A DNA stretch of 64,000 bases from positions 372,001-436,000 of the forward strand of contig NZ_CP130943.1 of assembly GCF_030656875.1 (NCBI RefSeq). Direction: 5' to 3'. Positions 28,316 to 40,102 of this stretch are shown in pieces. This DNA is from Prescottella sp. R16. GTDB taxonomy: Bacteria > Actinomycetota > Actinomycetes > Mycobacteriales > Mycobacteriaceae. Below the pieces are notes generated by a model. The model was given only the letters and a program-made list of their open reading frames with translations, ran no database searches and had not been told where the DNA came from. A program made the translations under genes and the position numbers. Position 1 is the first letter of the stretch. Every line of letters begins with the position of its first letter.

Positions 28316-29089
28316 TCAGGGCAGCCGGCCGTCGGGCAGTGGCGCGTAGCCGGGTTCGTGTTTCTTCACGTACGCGATCACCCGGTACGTCACCGGCATG
28401 ACGAGGATCTCGACGAGCGTCTTCCACACGAATCCGATGATCACGTAGTTGACGAAGTCCGACCACGTGGAGATGCCGATCGCGCCGGCCGCGATGGAGC
28501 AGAAGATGAGGGTGTCGGCGAATTCGCCGACGACGGTGGAGCCGATCAGCCGCGCCCACAGGTGCTTCTCGCGGGTGCGTTCCTTGATGAGGACGAGGAC
28601 GGCGGAGTTGAGGAGCTGTCCGACGAGGTAGCCGGCGAGCCCGGCGATCAGGATGCGCGGTACGACACCGACGACGGCGTCGAATGCGGCTTCGTTCTCG
28701 TAGAAGTCGGCGGCCGGCAACTGCTGGGTGAGCCAGAAGCTGCCGGTGGCCAGCAGCATGGAGCCGAAGCCGATGTAGATGGCGCGGCGGGTGGCCTTGA
28801 ATCCGTACACCTCGCTGAGGACGTCACCGACGACGTACGCGAGGGGGAACAGGAAGAAGCCGCCGTCGGTGATGATCGGCAGGACCTGGAACGGGCCGAC
28901 GGTGACGTCGTGTCCGGTGAAGAAGGCGACGCCCTTGGTCGCGCAGATATTGGAGATCAGCAGTGTCACCGCGAACAGGGCCACCAGGGTGGCGTAGTGG
29001 CCGCGGCTGACGAGTGCGAAGGCGGCCGGATCGGACGCCGCGGGTGGCCGGGACTGCGGGGATTGCGGGGACTGCACTGACTCTGTCAC
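28316..29089 (-). CDS. Queuosine precursor transporter (YhhQ/VUT family)
   Basis: The 257-residue protein has about six membrane helices with the family's hallmarks: LLISNICATKGVAFF, the ITDGGFFLFPLAYVVGDVLSEVYGF block, and IGSTVVGEFADTLIFCSIA near residue 185. YhhQ-type proteins import queuine or preQ0/preQ1 for queuosine salvage, which fits tgt immediately to the left. The start is uncertain between GTG 29089 and TTG 29101. It ends 10 bp from the convergent DUF4190 gene. Confidence 0.88.
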   Translation of the reverse strand: MTESVQSPQSPQSRPPAASDPAAFALVSRGHYATLVALFAVTLLISNICATKGVAFFTGHDVTVGPFQVLPIITDGGFFLFPLAYVVGDVLSEVYGFKATRRAIYIGFGSMLLATGSFWLTQQLPAADFYENEAAFDAVVGVVPRILIAGLAGYLVGQLLNSAVLVLIKERTREKHLWARLIGSTVVGEFADTLIFCSIAAGAIGISTWSDFVNYVIIGFVWKTLVEILVMPVTYRVIAYVKKHEPGYAPLPDGRLP

Positions 29090-29143
29090 CGCGCCATCCA
29101 AGCACCCGCGGTGGTGTGACGTGACCCGTCCCCCCCGCCCGTG

Positions 29144-29207
29144 CCCGTTTTGTGCATGTAGCGCGGTCCCGGACCGGGTCCGAGCCGCGCTACATGCACA
29201 AAACGGG
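29144..29207. repeat. Perfect 23-bp inverted repeat between membrane protein and yhhQ-like gene
   Basis: The arm CCCGTTTTGTGCATGTAGCG plus CGG (29144-29166) is repeated as its exact complement at 29185-29207. The 18-nt loop itself holds CCCGG/CCGGG. There is no T-tract after either arm, so it is not a classical intrinsic terminator. It lies 6 bp past the stop of the upstream minus-strand gene and 54 bp before the next gene. Confidence 0.85.
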
Positions 29208-29212
29208 AGGTA

Positions 29213-30151
29213 CTACTGGTAGACGGGGCCGCCGACGGTGACGCGGTACGCGTACGTGGAGGCGAGGATGGTGACCGGGATGGTCACGAGCAGGCCCACG
29301 AAGCACAGCAGGGTGCCGACGATGTTGAGGCCGAACAGCGCGAGCGCGAGCAGCAGCAGAGTGCTCCAGTTCGACGCGATCGCCCCGAAGCTGGACTTGA
29401 TCGCGGTGATCGCGTCCTGGTCCTGGTCGACGACGAACTCGAGCGTCCACCACGTCAGGAACGCGATGACGAGACCCGGGATGACGAGCAGGACGAAGCC
29501 GATACCGGTCATCACGCCCACGAGGAAGCTCGCGAGGATGATCGCGCCGACGTTCTTGAACTCGAAGAACGATGCGAAGCCGGGCGGGCGGCCGTCGGTT
29601 TCGTGCAGAGCGCCGCGGATGAGAGCGGCCGAGATCAGGTAGCCGACGACGATCGAGACGATGTTCCCGATGATCTGCCACAGGCTGAACGAGGCCGACA
29701 GGTCGGTGAGGTCGTCGGTGTCCCGCCCGATACTCCACGGCAGCGAGACGACGATCGAGATCACCGCGGCGACGACCAGGATGCCGACCCAGACGCCTGC
29801 ATTGGCCGTGAACTTCTTCCAGCCGTAGGAGATGGCGGCGCCCACGGACAGGCCGCCGGGCGGGGGGCCGACGGGACGCTGCCCGAAACCGGAGTCGAAC
29901 GCCGGCGGGGGTGGGGGATAGTTCCCGGGCGGCGGCGGGAATCCGCCCTGCGCTCCCGGAGGCGGCGGGAAGCCGCCCGGTGGAGGCGGCGGATAGTTGC
30001 CGGACGGGGGCGGCGGATAGTTGCCGGGCGGGGGTGGTGGGTAACTGCCGGGCGGCGGCGGGTAGTTCCCGGGTGGGGGAGTGGCGCCGGGCTGCTGACC
30101 GCTGTCACCACCGTCGGGGGTCTGGTTCGGATCGTGTCCACCAGTGGTCAT
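29213..30151 (-). CDS. Membrane protein with proline-rich N-terminal tail
   Basis: The 312-residue protein starts with about 95 residues of repeated PPPPPGNYPPPP-type sequence. About six hydrophobic segments follow (for example VWVGILVVAAVISIVVSLPW, ILASFLVGVMTGIGFVLLVIPGLVIAFLTWW and LLLLALALFGLNIVGTLLCFVGLLVTIPVTILAS). The second half resembles integral membrane proteins of the DUF975/YciC type. The ATG start is preceded by TACAG only, so the ribosome site is weak. Function unknown. Confidence 0.8.
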   Translation of the reverse strand: MTTGGHDPNQTPDGGDSGQQPGATPPPGNYPPPPGSYPPPPPGNYPPPPSGNYPPPPPGGFPPPPGAQGGFPPPPGNYPPPPPAFDSGFGQRPVGPPPGGLSVGAAISYGWKKFTANAGVWVGILVVAAVISIVVSLPWSIGRDTDDLTDLSASFSLWQIIGNIVSIVVGYLISAALIRGALHETDGRPPGFASFFEFKNVGAIILASFLVGVMTGIGFVLLVIPGLVIAFLTWWTLEFVVDQDQDAITAIKSSFGAIASNWSTLLLLALALFGLNIVGTLLCFVGLLVTIPVTILASTYAYRVTVGGPVYQ

Positions 30152-30251
30152 GGCTGTACCTGGTTTTCGTCGTGGATCGGCCAATGTCGGGCGTGCGATC
30201 CCACACCCTACGTGGCAATCGGTTGGTTTTGTGGGAGCTACGCCGGGGTCT

Positions 30252-31166
30252 TCACGACGGAAAGATCCACGGTTCGCGTGGCAGCGTGCGGGGATCCCAG
30301 CGGTCGAGAAGTTGTTCGACGGTGACGGTCTCGCCTTCCGCTGCCAGGCCCAGCGACGACGCGAGGACGGAGAGGACGTCGGCGGGGGTGCGGCCGAGGG
30401 CCTGCTGGTCGGCGAGGGTGACGGCGCCGTCGCGTTTGGCGAGACGTTTGCCGTCGGAATTGAGGGCGAGCGGGACGTGCGCGTACGTCGGGGCGGGCAG
30501 GTCGAGCAGTCCGGCCAGGTAGGCCTGGCGGGGCGCCGACGACAGCAGGTCGTCGCCGCGTACCACCTGGTCGATGCCCTGGGCGGCGTCGTCGACGACG
30601 ACCGCGAGGTTGTAGGCGGGGATGCCGTCGCCGCGTCGCAGGACGAGGTCGTCGACCGTTCCGGTGTAGTGGCCGTGGAGTTCGTCGTGGACGGTGAAGG
30701 TGTCGGTACCGGCCCGCAGGCGGATCGCTGGTGGGCGCCCACCGGCTCGCCGTTCGTCGCGTTCCTCTGGGGTGAGGTTGCGGCACGTGCCCGGGTAGGC
30801 GCCGGCGGGTGCGTGGGGTGCAGCCGCCGCTTCGAGGATTTCCTTTCGCGTACAGAAACATTCGTAGGTCAGGCCGGCGCGGTGCAGGCGGGTGATGGCG
30901 GCGTCGTACAGGGGGAGCCGTGCGGACTGGTGGACGACGTCGCCGTCCCAGTCGAGGCCGATCGCGGCGAGGTCGTCGAGCTGCCGCTGCTGCGCTCCGG
31001 GCCGGACCCGGTCGAGATCCTCGACCCGGACGACGAAGCGGCGTCCGGTGCTGCGGGCGAACAGCCAGGCGAGCAGGGCCGTACGGAGATTGCCGAGATG
31101 CAGATCGCCCGACGGACTCGGAGCGAAACGTCCTGTATGCGCTGCATTGTCGGCATTGTTCGGCAT
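30252..31166 (-). CDS. gluQ: Glutamyl-queuosine tRNA(Asp) synthetase
   Basis: The 304-residue protein is a shortened GluRS catalytic domain without an anticodon-binding domain. It has [22 protein letters not shown] (HIGH-like HLGN), [12 protein letters not shown], a zinc-site region ECFCTRKEI with a later GTCRNL, and the KRLAKRDGA (KMSKS-like) loop. GluQRS attaches glutamate to the cyclopentene ring of queuosine-34 in tRNA-Asp. With tgt and the precursor transporter nearby, it completes a queuosine salvage and modification group. Confidence 0.93.
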   Translation of the reverse strand: MPNNADNAAHTGRFAPSPSGDLHLGNLRTALLAWLFARSTGRRFVVRVEDLDRVRPGAQQRQLDDLAAIGLDWDGDVVHQSARLPLYDAAITRLHRAGLTYECFCTRKEILEAAAAPHAPAGAYPGTCRNLTPEERDERRAGGRPPAIRLRAGTDTFTVHDELHGHYTGTVDDLVLRRGDGIPAYNLAVVVDDAAQGIDQVVRGDDLLSSAPRQAYLAGLLDLPAPTYAHVPLALNSDGKRLAKRDGAVTLADQQALGRTPADVLSVLASSLGLAAEGETVTVEQLLDRWDPRTLPREPWIFPS

Positions 31167-31360
31167 CGTTGCAGCCTACCGAGCGGTGCCGGGGCGGTAC
31201 GCGTGGGAATCCGTAGCCAACCGTCGGGGGAAGGCGTAGCGTCCAGGGTGCTGAGTCCGTGCCGGTTGCGGGCCTGTCCCGAGCGTGCCCGCAGGTCTGG
31301 GCCGGCACCGACCTCGAGGGAGCGTGCCCGGAGACGGGCCTGCGAGTTCAGGAGGTCCCG

Positions 31361-33154
31361 GTGGCGACTGTCTCATCCGAACCTGTTGCGGCCCGGCCCT
31401 ATCCGCCGAGGCGAGGGCGTAAGGGCGAGTTCGTCTACAAGATGATCACGACCACGGATCCCAAGCAGCTGGGGATCATGTACCTGGTCACGTCGATGGC
31501 CTTCTTCATGTTCGGTGGACTGCTGGCGCTGCTGATGCGCATCGAGTTGGCCCGGCCGGGCCTGCAGTTCCTGTCGAACGAGCAGTTCAACCAGCTGTTC
31601 ACCATGCACGGCACGATCATGCTGCTGCTGTATGCGACGCCGATCGTGTTCGGTTTCGCGAATTACATTCTGCCGCTGCAGATCGGCGCGCCCGATGTGG
31701 CGTTCCCGCGGCTGAACGCGTTCAGCTACTGGGCGTACCTGTTCGGTGGACTGATCGCCGTGGCCGGTTTCGTCACTCCCGGTGGTGCCGCCGATTTCGG
31801 GTGGACGGGCTACGCGCCACTGTCGGACATCGTGCATTCGCCCGGAGTGGGGGCGAATCTGTGGATCACCGGTCTGGCGGTCGCCGGTCTCGGCACGATC
31901 CTCGGTGCGGTCAACATGATCACCACCGTCGTGTGCCTGCGGGCCCCGGGTATGACGATGTTCCGGATGCCGATCTTCACGTGGAACATCTTCATCACGA
32001 GCATCCTGATCCTGCTGGTGTTCCCGTTGTTGACCGCGGCCCTGATGGGGCTGTTCGTGGACCGGGTGCTCGGTGCGCACCTGTTCGACCCGGCGACCGG
32101 CGGAGCTCTGTTGTGGCAGCATCTGTTCTGGTTCTTCGGCCACCCCGAGGTGTATGTGGTCGCGCTGCCGTTCTTCGGCATCGTGTCGGAGATCTTCCCG
32201 GTGTTCTCCCGTAAGCCGATCTTCGGCTACACGGGGCTGGTGTACGCGACGATCGCGATCTCGGCGCTGTCGGTCGCGGTGTGGGCGCACCACATGTACG
32301 CCACGGGAGCCGTTCTGCTGCCGTTCTTCTCGTTCATGACATTCCTCATCGCCGTGCCGACCGGCGTGAAGTTCTTCAACTGGATCGGCACCATGTGGCG
32401 CGGCCACCTCACGTTCGAGACACCGATGCTGTTCTCGCTGGGGTTCCTGGTGACGTTCCTGTTCGGTGGCCTGTCGGGCGTGCTGCTCGCGTCCCCGCCG
32501 CTGGACTTCCACGTCACCGACACCTATTTCGTGGTCGCACACTTCCACTACGTGCTGTTCGGCACCATCGTGTTCGCCACCTACGCGGGCATCTACTTCT
32601 GGTTCCCGAAGATGACCGGCCGCCTCATGGACGAACGGTTGGGTAAGTGGCACTTCTGGTTGACGTTCGTCGGCTTCCACACCACGTTCCTGGTGCAGCA
32701 CTGGCTCGGCAACGAGGGCATGCCGCGCCGCTACGCCGACTACCTGCCCACCGACGGGTTCACCACACTGAACACGGTGTCGTCGATCGGTGCGTTCATC
32801 CTCGGGTCCTCGCTGATCCCGTTCGTGTGGAACGTGTTCAAGAGCTACCGGTACGGGCAGGTCGTCACCGTCGACGACCCGTGGGGTTACGGAAACTCCC
32901 TCGAGTGGGCGACGAGTTGCCCGCCGCCGCGGCACAACTTCACCGAGCTGCCCCGGATCCGTTCGGAGCGCCCGGCGTTCGAGCTGCACTACCCGCACAT
33001 GGTCGAGCGGATGCGTGCCGAAGCGCACGTCGGTCCGGGATCCGCGAAACATCAACTGGCGAGCGTCGTCGAGAGCAGCGATCGTGGGGTGGACGGCGAC
33101 CGCACCCTGCCGCCGGAAGGCGAAGACCGCGCCCGGCCCGGCAGCGACACCTAG
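31361..33154 (+). CDS. ctaD: Cytochrome c oxidase subunit I (aa3 type)
   Basis: The 597-residue protein has 12 membrane helices and the heme-copper oxidase signatures: [14 protein letters not shown] (low-spin heme His), [19 protein letters not shown] (CuB His and the cross-linked Tyr), WAHHMYATG (two CuB His), and [12 protein letters not shown] (heme a and a3 His). It reduces O2 to water while pumping protons. The GTG start has GGAGGT upstream. The C-terminal tail of about 40 residues is hydrophilic, as in actinobacterial CtaD. Other oxidase subunits are not adjacent. Confidence 0.95.
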   Translation: MATVSSEPVAARPYPPRRGRKGEFVYKMITTTDPKQLGIMYLVTSMAFFMFGGLLALLMRIELARPGLQFLSNEQFNQLFTMHGTIMLLLYATPIVFGFANYILPLQIGAPDVAFPRLNAFSYWAYLFGGLIAVAGFVTPGGAADFGWTGYAPLSDIVHSPGVGANLWITGLAVAGLGTILGAVNMITTVVCLRAPGMTMFRMPIFTWNIFITSILILLVFPLLTAALMGLFVDRVLGAHLFDPATGGALLWQHLFWFFGHPEVYVVALPFFGIVSEIFPVFSRKPIFGYTGLVYATIAISALSVAVWAHHMYATGAVLLPFFSFMTFLIAVPTGVKFFNWIGTMWRGHLTFETPMLFSLGFLVTFLFGGLSGVLLASPPLDFHVTDTYFVVAHFHYVLFGTIVFATYAGIYFWFPKMTGRLMDERLGKWHFWLTFVGFHTTFLVQHWLGNEGMPRRYADYLPTDGFTTLNTVSSIGAFILGSSLIPFVWNVFKSYRYGQVVTVDDPWGYGNSLEWATSCPPPRHNFTELPRIRSERPAFELHYPHMVERMRAEAHVGPGSAKHQLASVVESSDRGVDGDRTLPPEGEDRARPGSDT

Positions 33155-33171
33155 CGCCACCGGGCCGGGCG
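33130..33171. terminator. Hairpin between convergent ctaD and TIGR03086 gene
   Basis: CGCCCGGCCCGG (33130-33141) pairs with CCGGGCCGGGCG (33160-33171) across the ctaD stop codon. It has no T-tract but a very stable GC stem at a convergent gene end, so it may act on both strands. Confidence 0.55.
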
Positions 33172-33173
33172 GT

Positions 33174-33731
33174 TCAGGCGCGACGGCCGAGGAGCGCGAG
33201 CAGCCGAGTCTGCCGGTCCGCGTCGGGGGACACCTCGAGTGCCGGTCCGCACACGCCGTCGGAGTGGATGGCGTCACCGAGCTGTGCGATCACCTCGTCG
33301 AGCAGATCGAGATCCTGGTCGGGGATCGTCTCGCCGAGGCCCGCCGCCCGGGCGATGTCCCAGCCGTGGACGACCAGATCGAAGCAGTAGAACGTCCGGA
33401 ACGTGGATGCCAAATCGGTGCGCCCGAAGTGTCCGTCGTACTCGAGTGTCGCCTTCGCGGGGTCGTCGAGGATCGCCTGGACGGCGTCGCGGGTGTGCCG
33501 CCATGCGGCGACCGGATCCGTCGTGACGGGCGGGCCGTCCGGGACGGACAGTCCGACGACCCCGACCATCTGCTTCTGGCTGTCGACGACATGGGAGAGC
33601 ACGTCACGGGTGGTCCAGCCGTCGCACGGGGACGAGGCGTCCCAGCGGTCGGCGGGGACGGCGTCGACGCGGTCGGTGAAGGTGTCGGCGACACGGCGGT
33701 ACAGGTCTGCGGTGGTCTCGATGGTGGTCAT
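33174..33731 (-). CDS. TIGR03086/mycothiol-dependent DinB-like protein
   Basis: The 185-residue protein has the DinB/MDMPI-type helical bundle: DLYRRVADTFTDRVDAVPADRWDASSPCDGWTTRDVLSHVVDSQKQM with the metal-binding His, TFYCFDLVVHGWDIARAAGL with the second His pair, and a C-terminal ATR-like tail. Family members are metal-binding proteins, some mycothiol-dependent. It overlaps the upstream AraC gene (ATGA), so both are cotranscribed. Substrate unknown. Confidence 0.8.
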   Translation of the reverse strand: MTTIETTADLYRRVADTFTDRVDAVPADRWDASSPCDGWTTRDVLSHVVDSQKQMVGVVGLSVPDGPPVTTDPVAAWRHTRDAVQAILDDPAKATLEYDGHFGRTDLASTFRTFYCFDLVVHGWDIARAAGLGETIPDQDLDLLDEVIAQLGDAIHSDGVCGPALEVSPDADRQTRLLALLGRRA

Positions 33732-34552
33732 GCCGCCGATTCTTCCGCCGCGCGGACGGTGTCGTCTTGAATCGATCGGACATCGGTGGGCCGGGTGGCG
33801 AGGACGGAGGCGCCGCCGTGCCAGTCGGGTGCCTCGCTCGCCAACAGCGCGGTCGGGGTGAGGGAGGCGATGCGCCGGCATTCGCGGGACAGGTGGGCCT
33901 GGTCGCTGAAGCCCGCGTCGGAGGCCAGCGCGGCAAGTCCACGTCCGGAACTGCTGCGGGCGAGGTTCATGAACCGTTGCAGCCGCAGGATCGCGCGCAA
34001 CGTCGACGGCCCGTACCCGAAGGCGTCGTTGCAGCGTCGCCGCAGGTGCCGGCCGGTCATCGACGAGGCGTCCGCGAGCTCCTCGACACTCCACGACCGG
34101 GTGAACAGGGCGGTGGTGAGGTGCGCAGGAAGGGGATCGGGGTCGGAGCGGCCGGCCAGGAGACATCGCGCGGTGTTCTGCAGGACGGTCAGCCGGGCGG
34201 TGGTGCCGTCGGCGTGCTCGAGGCGGTCGACCAGGGTGCGTTCGGCCGCCGACCCGAGGACGTCCGCGAAGCCGACCCGGATGTCGCGGAGGTCGGCGGC
34301 CGACGTTCCCAGCGCATGGGAGGCCTGCCCGGGCCGGAACCGGATACCGAACGACTCGGTGCCCGCCGGCAGCGTGAACGACCAGGCCGCCGTCTCGGGG
34401 CCGCAGATCCGGACACCCACACCGGGAATCCACAGGACGTCGACGCAGGCGTCCGGCACCAGCAGATGCTGCCCGGTGGTGCGCGCCGACCACGCGCACA
34501 CGAGGGCGTCGTGCAGGTCCGGAGCGGTGGGAAGCGGTGTGTACCAGCCCAT
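33728..34552 (-). CDS. AraC family transcriptional regulator
   Basis: The 274-residue protein has an N-terminal domain like DUF6597 sensors (LLVPDACVDVLWIPGVGVRICGPE, GIRFRPGQASHALGTSAADL). The C-terminal AraC DNA-binding domain has two helix-turn-helix units (SVEELADASSMTGRHLRRRCNDAFGYGPS and LAALASDAGFSDQAHLSRECRRIASLTPTALL). It is coupled to the TIGR03086 gene, which may be its target. Confidence 0.88.
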   Translation of the reverse strand: MGWYTPLPTAPDLHDALVCAWSARTTGQHLLVPDACVDVLWIPGVGVRICGPETAAWSFTLPAGTESFGIRFRPGQASHALGTSAADLRDIRVGFADVLGSAAERTLVDRLEHADGTTARLTVLQNTARCLLAGRSDPDPLPAHLTTALFTRSWSVEELADASSMTGRHLRRRCNDAFGYGPSTLRAILRLQRFMNLARSSSGRGLAALASDAGFSDQAHLSRECRRIASLTPTALLASEAPDWHGGASVLATRPTDVRSIQDDTVRAAEESAA

Positions 34553-34562
34553 GCCGCTCAGC

Positions 34563-35642
34563 CTAGGAGCGAGCCCCGGTGTCGCGCTCGCGGACGGGGT
34601 CGGCCGTCAACGCTCGGCCCGCGCCGATCACGTCGACGTCCACCCGGGTGCCGACGGCCGGTGTCCGGGTGCTGGCCTGCCGGACCCGGATCTCGGTACC
34701 GGAGTCGAGGGTGATGTCGAGCATCGAAGGCGCACCGAGGAATTCGGTGCGGGTCACCGTGCCGGCGCCGGAGCCGTCCGCCACCTCGGTCGCGACGATC
34801 TGTTCGGGCCGCAGCATCAGCCGTGCCGGTCCGTGCATGCTGCTGTCGCGCACCGGGATCCGTCCCAGGATGCACGACGCGACACCGTCCGAGATATCGG
34901 CCGGCAACAGCACACATTCGCCGAGGAACCGGGCGGTGAAGTCGTCGACGGGCGAGTGGTAGAGCTGTTCGGGGGTGCCGACCTGGGTGAAGCGGCCGGT
35001 ACGCATCACCGCGACCTGGCTCGCGAACGTCAGCGCCTCCTCCTGGTCGTGGGTGACGAGCAGGGTCGTCACGCCGGCCGCGCCGAGGGTGGCGGCCACC
35101 GATTTACGGGTCGTCACCCGCAGTCCGGCGTCGAGGGCACTGAACGGTTCGTCGAGCAGCATCACTTCCGGATCGCGGGCCAGTGCCCGTGCCAACGCGA
35201 CCCGCTGCTGCTGGCCGCCGGACAGCTCGTGGGGGCGTCGTCGCCCGTACGACGCGTCGAGCGAGACCATCTCGAGCAGTTCGGCGACCCGGCGTTCGGA
35301 CGCCTTGCGGCCGCGCCACCGTGCACCGGGCAGTCCGTACGCGATGTTCCCGGCGACGGTCAGATGGGGGAAGAGGGCACCGTCCTGGGCGACGTAGCCG
35401 ACGCGCCGCCGGTGTGCGGGCACCATCCGGTCCCGGCCGGCGACGACGGCGGAGGCGATGGACACCGTCCCGTCGTCGGGGCGTTCGAATCCGGCGATGA
35501 TCCGGAGCAGGGTGGTTTTGCCGCAGCCCGACGAGCCGACGACGGCGGTGATGGCGCCGTGTGCGACGTCGAGGCTCACCCCGCGCAGCACGTCGGTGGG
35601 TCCGAACGACTTCGACACCTGGTCGACCACGATTTCGCTCAT
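34563..35642 (-). CDS. Ferric iron ABC transporter ATP-binding protein (FbpC-like)
   Basis: The 359-residue ATPase has Walker [11 protein letters not shown]-loop [13 protein letters not shown], signature [15 protein letters not shown], Walker [13 protein letters not shown] and switch His THDQEEA. A C-terminal TOBE-like regulatory domain follows ([12 protein letters not shown]). The FPHLTV Q-loop and dual regulatory segments are typical of FbpC/AfuC. It overlaps the permease gene by 4 bp in one operon with the binding protein. Confidence 0.88.
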   Translation of the reverse strand: MSEIVVDQVSKSFGPTDVLRGVSLDVAHGAITAVVGSSGCGKTTLLRIIAGFERPDDGTVSIASAVVAGRDRMVPAHRRRVGYVAQDGALFPHLTVAGNIAYGLPGARWRGRKASERRVAELLEMVSLDASYGRRRPHELSGGQQQRVALARALARDPEVMLLDEPFSALDAGLRVTTRKSVAATLGAAGVTTLLVTHDQEEALTFASQVAVMRTGRFTQVGTPEQLYHSPVDDFTARFLGECVLLPADISDGVASCILGRIPVRDSSMHGPARLMLRPEQIVATEVADGSGAGTVTRTEFLGAPSMLDITLDSGTEIRVRQASTRTPAVGTRVDVDVIGAGRALTADPVRERDTGARS

Positions 35643-37195
35643 GCGCCGGCCGCCTTCCGGGATTGGCTGAACAACAGGTAGGTCATCGGCAACGAGAGGA
35701 CGATCATCAGCAGGGCGTACGGGGCCGCGGCCGTGTAGTCGAGTTCGCTGGTGAGCGACCAGAATCGGGTCGACAGGGTGCGGGTGCCGTTGGGGGCGAG
35801 CAGCAGGGTCGCGGTCAGTTCCGTCGCGATCGCCATGAACACGAGGGCGGCGCCGACGGCGGCGGCCGGCGCGGTCAGCCGTAGCGTCACCTGCAGGAAC
35901 GTCTGCCACGGCGGCCTGCCGAGGGCCGCCGACGCTTCCTCCAGGCTCACCGGGACCTGGGCGAGACCGGCGCGCAGCGACACCAGCGCCCGCGGCAGGA
36001 ACATCAGGACGTACGCGACGATCACCATGATCGTGGTCTGGTACAGCGGGTTCGCGTACCGGATGGTGACGGTGATCAACGCGAGTGCGGTGACGATGCC
36101 GGGCAGTGAACTGGTGACGTAGTTGGTGCCCTCGACGATCCTACTGAAGGTGCCGGGACGCCGGATCGCCAGCCAGGCGACGGGGAACGCGAGGGCTGTC
36201 GCGACCAGGGCGCCGGCCAGGCCGAAGACGAGGGTCTGGGACAGTGCCGGCCACAGCACCGCGTCCTGCCACACGGCGCTGCCGCCGAGCCGCAGCCACC
36301 GCACGATGGTCCACAGCGGTACGCCGAGCGCCAGGACGGTCAGTGCGACGAGTGCGAGCGCGGCGGGCACGGCGCCGAACCGGAGCCGGATCCGCGGTGC
36401 GGTGCGGGGCGCGCCGGCGCCGATGCGGGCGTAGCGGGCGGATCCGCGGGCCGCGGATTCGGAGACGAGCAGCACCAGGCAGCACACCACGAGGACGCCG
36501 GCGAGCATGCTGCCGGCGACGCCGTTGAACGTGGACTGGAACTGTTCGAGGATCGCGGTGGTGAACGTGTCGAATCGCAGCATCGCGAAGGCGCCGTACT
36601 CGGCGAGCAGGTGCAGGCCGATCAGCAGTGCCCCGCCGAGAACGGGTAGCCGCAGCTGCGGGAGGACGACCCGGAAGAACACCGACCACGGCCCGGATCC
36701 GAGCGCTCGGGCGGATTCCTCGATTGCGGGGTCGAGGCGTCTCAGTGTCGCTGCGACGGGCAGCGCGACCAGCGGGAAGTAGGAGAGGGTGGCGACGAGG
36801 ACCCCGGACCACAGTCCGTGCAGGGACGGGATCACGGTCACCCAGGCGTAGCTGTTGACGAATGCGGGAACGGCCAGTGGGGCAGCGAGAACCGGCCCCC
36901 ACCAACGGAATCCGAACACGGTGGTGCGTTCCACGAGCCAGGCCGCTCCGACGCCGAGCGTGACACAGATCGGGAGGGTGACGGCGACGAGGGAGACCGT
37001 GTTCACCATGAGTTCGCCGACGCGGGGGCGGAAGATCAGCGCGGACGCCGTCTCCCACCCGACATCGATCGTGGTGACGACGACGTAGCCGAGGGGGATC
37101 AGTGTGACGGCCACGAGGGCCGTCACGATCACAGCGAGGAGCAGCGGGGGGCGGGGTCGAGCCCGCCCCCCGAGCCGGTCAGAGGAGACCGGCAT
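35639..37195 (-). CDS. Ferric iron ABC transporter permease, fused double domain (FbpB-like)
   Basis: The 518-residue permease has about 12 helices in two homologous halves, each with an EAA-type loop that contacts the ATPase ([26 protein letters not shown] near residue 160 and [25 protein letters not shown] near 430). Such double-domain permeases belong to FbpABC iron importers. It overlaps fbpA by 17 bp and the ATPase gene by 4 bp. Confidence 0.9.
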   Translation of the reverse strand: MPVSSDRLGGRARPRPPLLLAVIVTALVAVTLIPLGYVVVTTIDVGWETASALIFRPRVGELMVNTVSLVAVTLPICVTLGVGAAWLVERTTVFGFRWWGPVLAAPLAVPAFVNSYAWVTVIPSLHGLWSGVLVATLSYFPLVALPVAATLRRLDPAIEESARALGSGPWSVFFRVVLPQLRLPVLGGALLIGLHLLAEYGAFAMLRFDTFTTAILEQFQSTFNGVAGSMLAGVLVVCCLVLLVSESAARGSARYARIGAGAPRTAPRIRLRFGAVPAALALVALTVLALGVPLWTIVRWLRLGGSAVWQDAVLWPALSQTLVFGLAGALVATALAFPVAWLAIRRPGTFSRIVEGTNYVTSSLPGIVTALALITVTIRYANPLYQTTIMVIVAYVLMFLPRALVSLRAGLAQVPVSLEEASAALGRPPWQTFLQVTLRLTAPAAAVGAALVFMAIATELTATLLLAPNGTRTLSTRFWSLTSELDYTAAAPYALLMIVLSLPMTYLLFSQSRKAAGA

Positions 37196-38237
37196 CCGTC
37201 ATCAGCTGGGTGACCTTCTCGCTGTTGAGCTTCGACGGGTCCACGTCCGGGGACTGCAGGTCCGCGAGCGGGACCAGCTTCGGGTTGGCGGCGACACCGC
37301 TGCCGACCGGGTACTCGAACGAGGTGCCGGTCTGCAGGATCTCCTGGCCGGCCTTGCCGGTGATGTACTTCAGGAAGGCCTGCGCGGCGGCCTGGTTCTT
37401 GCTGGACTGCAGCACGCCACCACCGGAGATGCTGACGAAGGCGCCCGGATCCTCGTTCTTGAAGTAGTGCAGCTCGGTGTTCTTGCTGTTCTCGCCGGTC
37501 TTGGCCTGGTCGCCGAACCAGTAGTAGTTGTAGATGATGCCGCCGTCGATCTCGCCGGCGTTGACGGCCTTCATCACGGTGCCGTTGCCCTTGTAGGGGA
37601 CCGCGTTCTCCTTCATCCCGGCCAGCCACTGCTTCGTGACGTCCTCGCCCTTCAGCTCGAGCAGGGCACTGACGATGGCCTGGAAGTCGGCGCCGGACGG
37701 CGATGCGCCCCAGCGGCCCTTCCACTCCGGGTTCTGCAGGTCCAGCAGCGACTTGGGCAGCTGGTCGGCGGTGAGCTTGTCCTTGTTGTAGACGAACACC
37801 GTGGAGCGGGCGGCGATGCCGGTCCACTTGCCGGTGGACGGCCGGAACTGCGTCGGTACCTGTTCGAGGGTCGCGGCGTCGATGTCGGCGAACTGTCCGG
37901 CGTTCTCGACGAGAGTCATTGCCGGCGAGTTCTCGGTGAGGAAGACGTCGGCGGGGGAGGCCTTCCCCTCGGCGACGATCTGGTTCGCGAGTTCGGTGTC
38001 CTTGCCGTTGCGGAGGGTGACCTCGACGCCCGTCTCCGCGGTGAAGCCGTCGACCCATTCCTGGGTGAGCGACTCGTGCTGCGCGTTGTAGACGGTGATG
38101 CTGCCGGACGGTGCGCCGGAGGCGGCGGTGGTCGAGGTATCGGTACCGGAGTCCGAGTCGTTCGAGCATGCGGTGAGCCCCACCAGGGTCGACGCGAGGA
38201 ACGCCGCACCCATCATCCGCTTCCACGTTCTTGCCAT
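37179..38237 (-). CDS. Ferric iron ABC transporter substrate-binding lipoprotein (FbpA-like)
   Basis: The 352-residue protein has a lipoprotein signal with lipobox TLVGLTAC near residue 24 and a Thr/Ser linker. The mature domain is FbpA-like: [85 protein letters not shown]. The tandem Tyr residues in IIYNYYW are the usual iron ligands. It binds Fe3+ outside the membrane and delivers it to the permease. A DtxR/IdeR-like box lies 36 bp upstream. Confidence 0.92.
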   Translation of the reverse strand: MARTWKRMMGAAFLASTLVGLTACSNDSDSGTDTSTTAASGAPSGSITVYNAQHESLTQEWVDGFTAETGVEVTLRNGKDTELANQIVAEGKASPADVFLTENSPAMTLVENAGQFADIDAATLEQVPTQFRPSTGKWTGIAARSTVFVYNKDKLTADQLPKSLLDLQNPEWKGRWGASPSGADFQAIVSALLELKGEDVTKQWLAGMKENAVPYKGNGTVMKAVNAGEIDGGIIYNYYWFGDQAKTGENSKNTELHYFKNEDPGAFVSISGGGVLQSSKNQAAAQAFLKYITGKAGQEILQTGTSFEYPVGSGVAANPKLVPLADLQSPDVDPSKLNSEKVTQLMTDAGLL

Positions 38238-38272
38238 GTCGGGCCTCTCGCTGCATACACCGGCGCTTCCGG

Positions 38273-38291
38273 TGAGGTATGGCTAGCCAAC
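38273..38291 (-). promoter_or_regulatory. Candidate DtxR/IdeR iron box upstream of the FbpABC operon
   Basis: TGAGGTATGGCTAGCCAAC matches the iron-box consensus TTAGGTTAGGCTAACCTAA at roughly 13 of 19 positions by eye, with a central GGCTAGCC dyad. Its placement upstream of an iron-uptake operon supports it; the score is only moderate. Confidence 0.45.
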
Positions 38292-38390
38292 ATACAGGGG
38301 AGAAGGTGGCGGCAGTCACCTCGCGGCCGCCGTGGGATGTATGTCCCTTTTCCGGGACGTGGTGCGAGAGTGGGGAATCGGGAAAAGGAA

Positions 38391-38421
38391 AAGCCCCCGG
38401 CGACTGAGTCACCGGGGGCTT
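38391..38421 (-). terminator. Terminator after tRNA-Ser(GGA)
   Basis: AAGCCCCCGG and CCGGGGGCTT enclose an 11-nt loop. On the minus strand the stem is followed by TTCCTTTTCC. It lies 5 bp past the tRNA 3' end. Confidence 0.8.
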
Positions 38422-38426
38422 CCCGT

Positions 38427-38514
38427 TGGCGGAGGATAGGGGATTTGAACCCCTGAGGGCGTTAACCCAACCCGCGTTCCAGGCGAGCGCCATAGGCCAC
38501 TAGGCGAATCCTCC
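38427..38514 (-). tRNA. tRNA-Ser (anticodon GGA)
   Basis: On the minus strand the acceptor arms GGAGGAT and ATCCTCC pair fully, with discriminator G and encoded CCA. The anticodon loop CTGGAAC gives anticodon GGA (complement of 38478-38480). A long variable arm and a GGGGTTCAAATCCCC T arm are present. It reads UCC and UCU codons. Confidence 0.96.
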
Positions 38515-38610
38515 GTGGAGGAGCATACCGGGTCCAGGGTCCGGAATGCCAAACCGGGGGTGCGGAGGGGGCCGCCACAACGACGGTCGTGGGTGCCGCT
38601 ACACTCGTAA

Positions 38611-38701
38611 GCGGATCCCGCGCGGCGCGCATCCTGTGAACTCCCCCAGGGCCGGAAGGCAGCAAGGGTCAACGGGCTCTGCCGGGTGCGCGGGGTCCCC
38701 T
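38611..38701 (+). ncRNA. ffs: 4.5S-type signal recognition particle RNA
   Basis: The conserved SRP apical domain is present (CCAGGGCCGGAAGGCAGCAA, containing the GGAA tetraloop and the internal loops bound by Ffh). The ends pair: GGATCCCGCGCGGCGCGCA with GGGTGCGCGGGGTCCC. A T/C-rich stretch follows at 38701-38712. Position just upstream of the aminotransferase gene and near dnaX is common in Mycobacteriales. Confidence 0.93.
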
Positions 38702-38735
38702 ATTTCTTCCCCTCCCCGACCGGTCGTGTCGGTGA

Positions 38736-40040
<1,305 letters not shown>

Positions 40041-40047
40041 TCCGGAA

Positions 40048-40095
40048 ACGACGCGAGAGGCCGGGCACCGATCGGTGCCCGGCCTCTCGCGTCGT
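40048..40095. terminator. Bidirectional terminator, perfect 24-bp arms
   Basis: A continuous palindrome centred at 40071/40072 (arms containing CGCGAGAGGCCGGGCACCGA) lies between the convergent aminotransferase and binding-protein genes. It has almost no loop beyond the central CGATCG. Confidence 0.85.
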
Positions 40096-40102
40096 GTGTC
40101 GG

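Noticed and set aside
31373..33277. A 634-codon minus-strand open frame
   Set aside because: Antisense to ctaD, whose heme and copper ligands are fully conserved.
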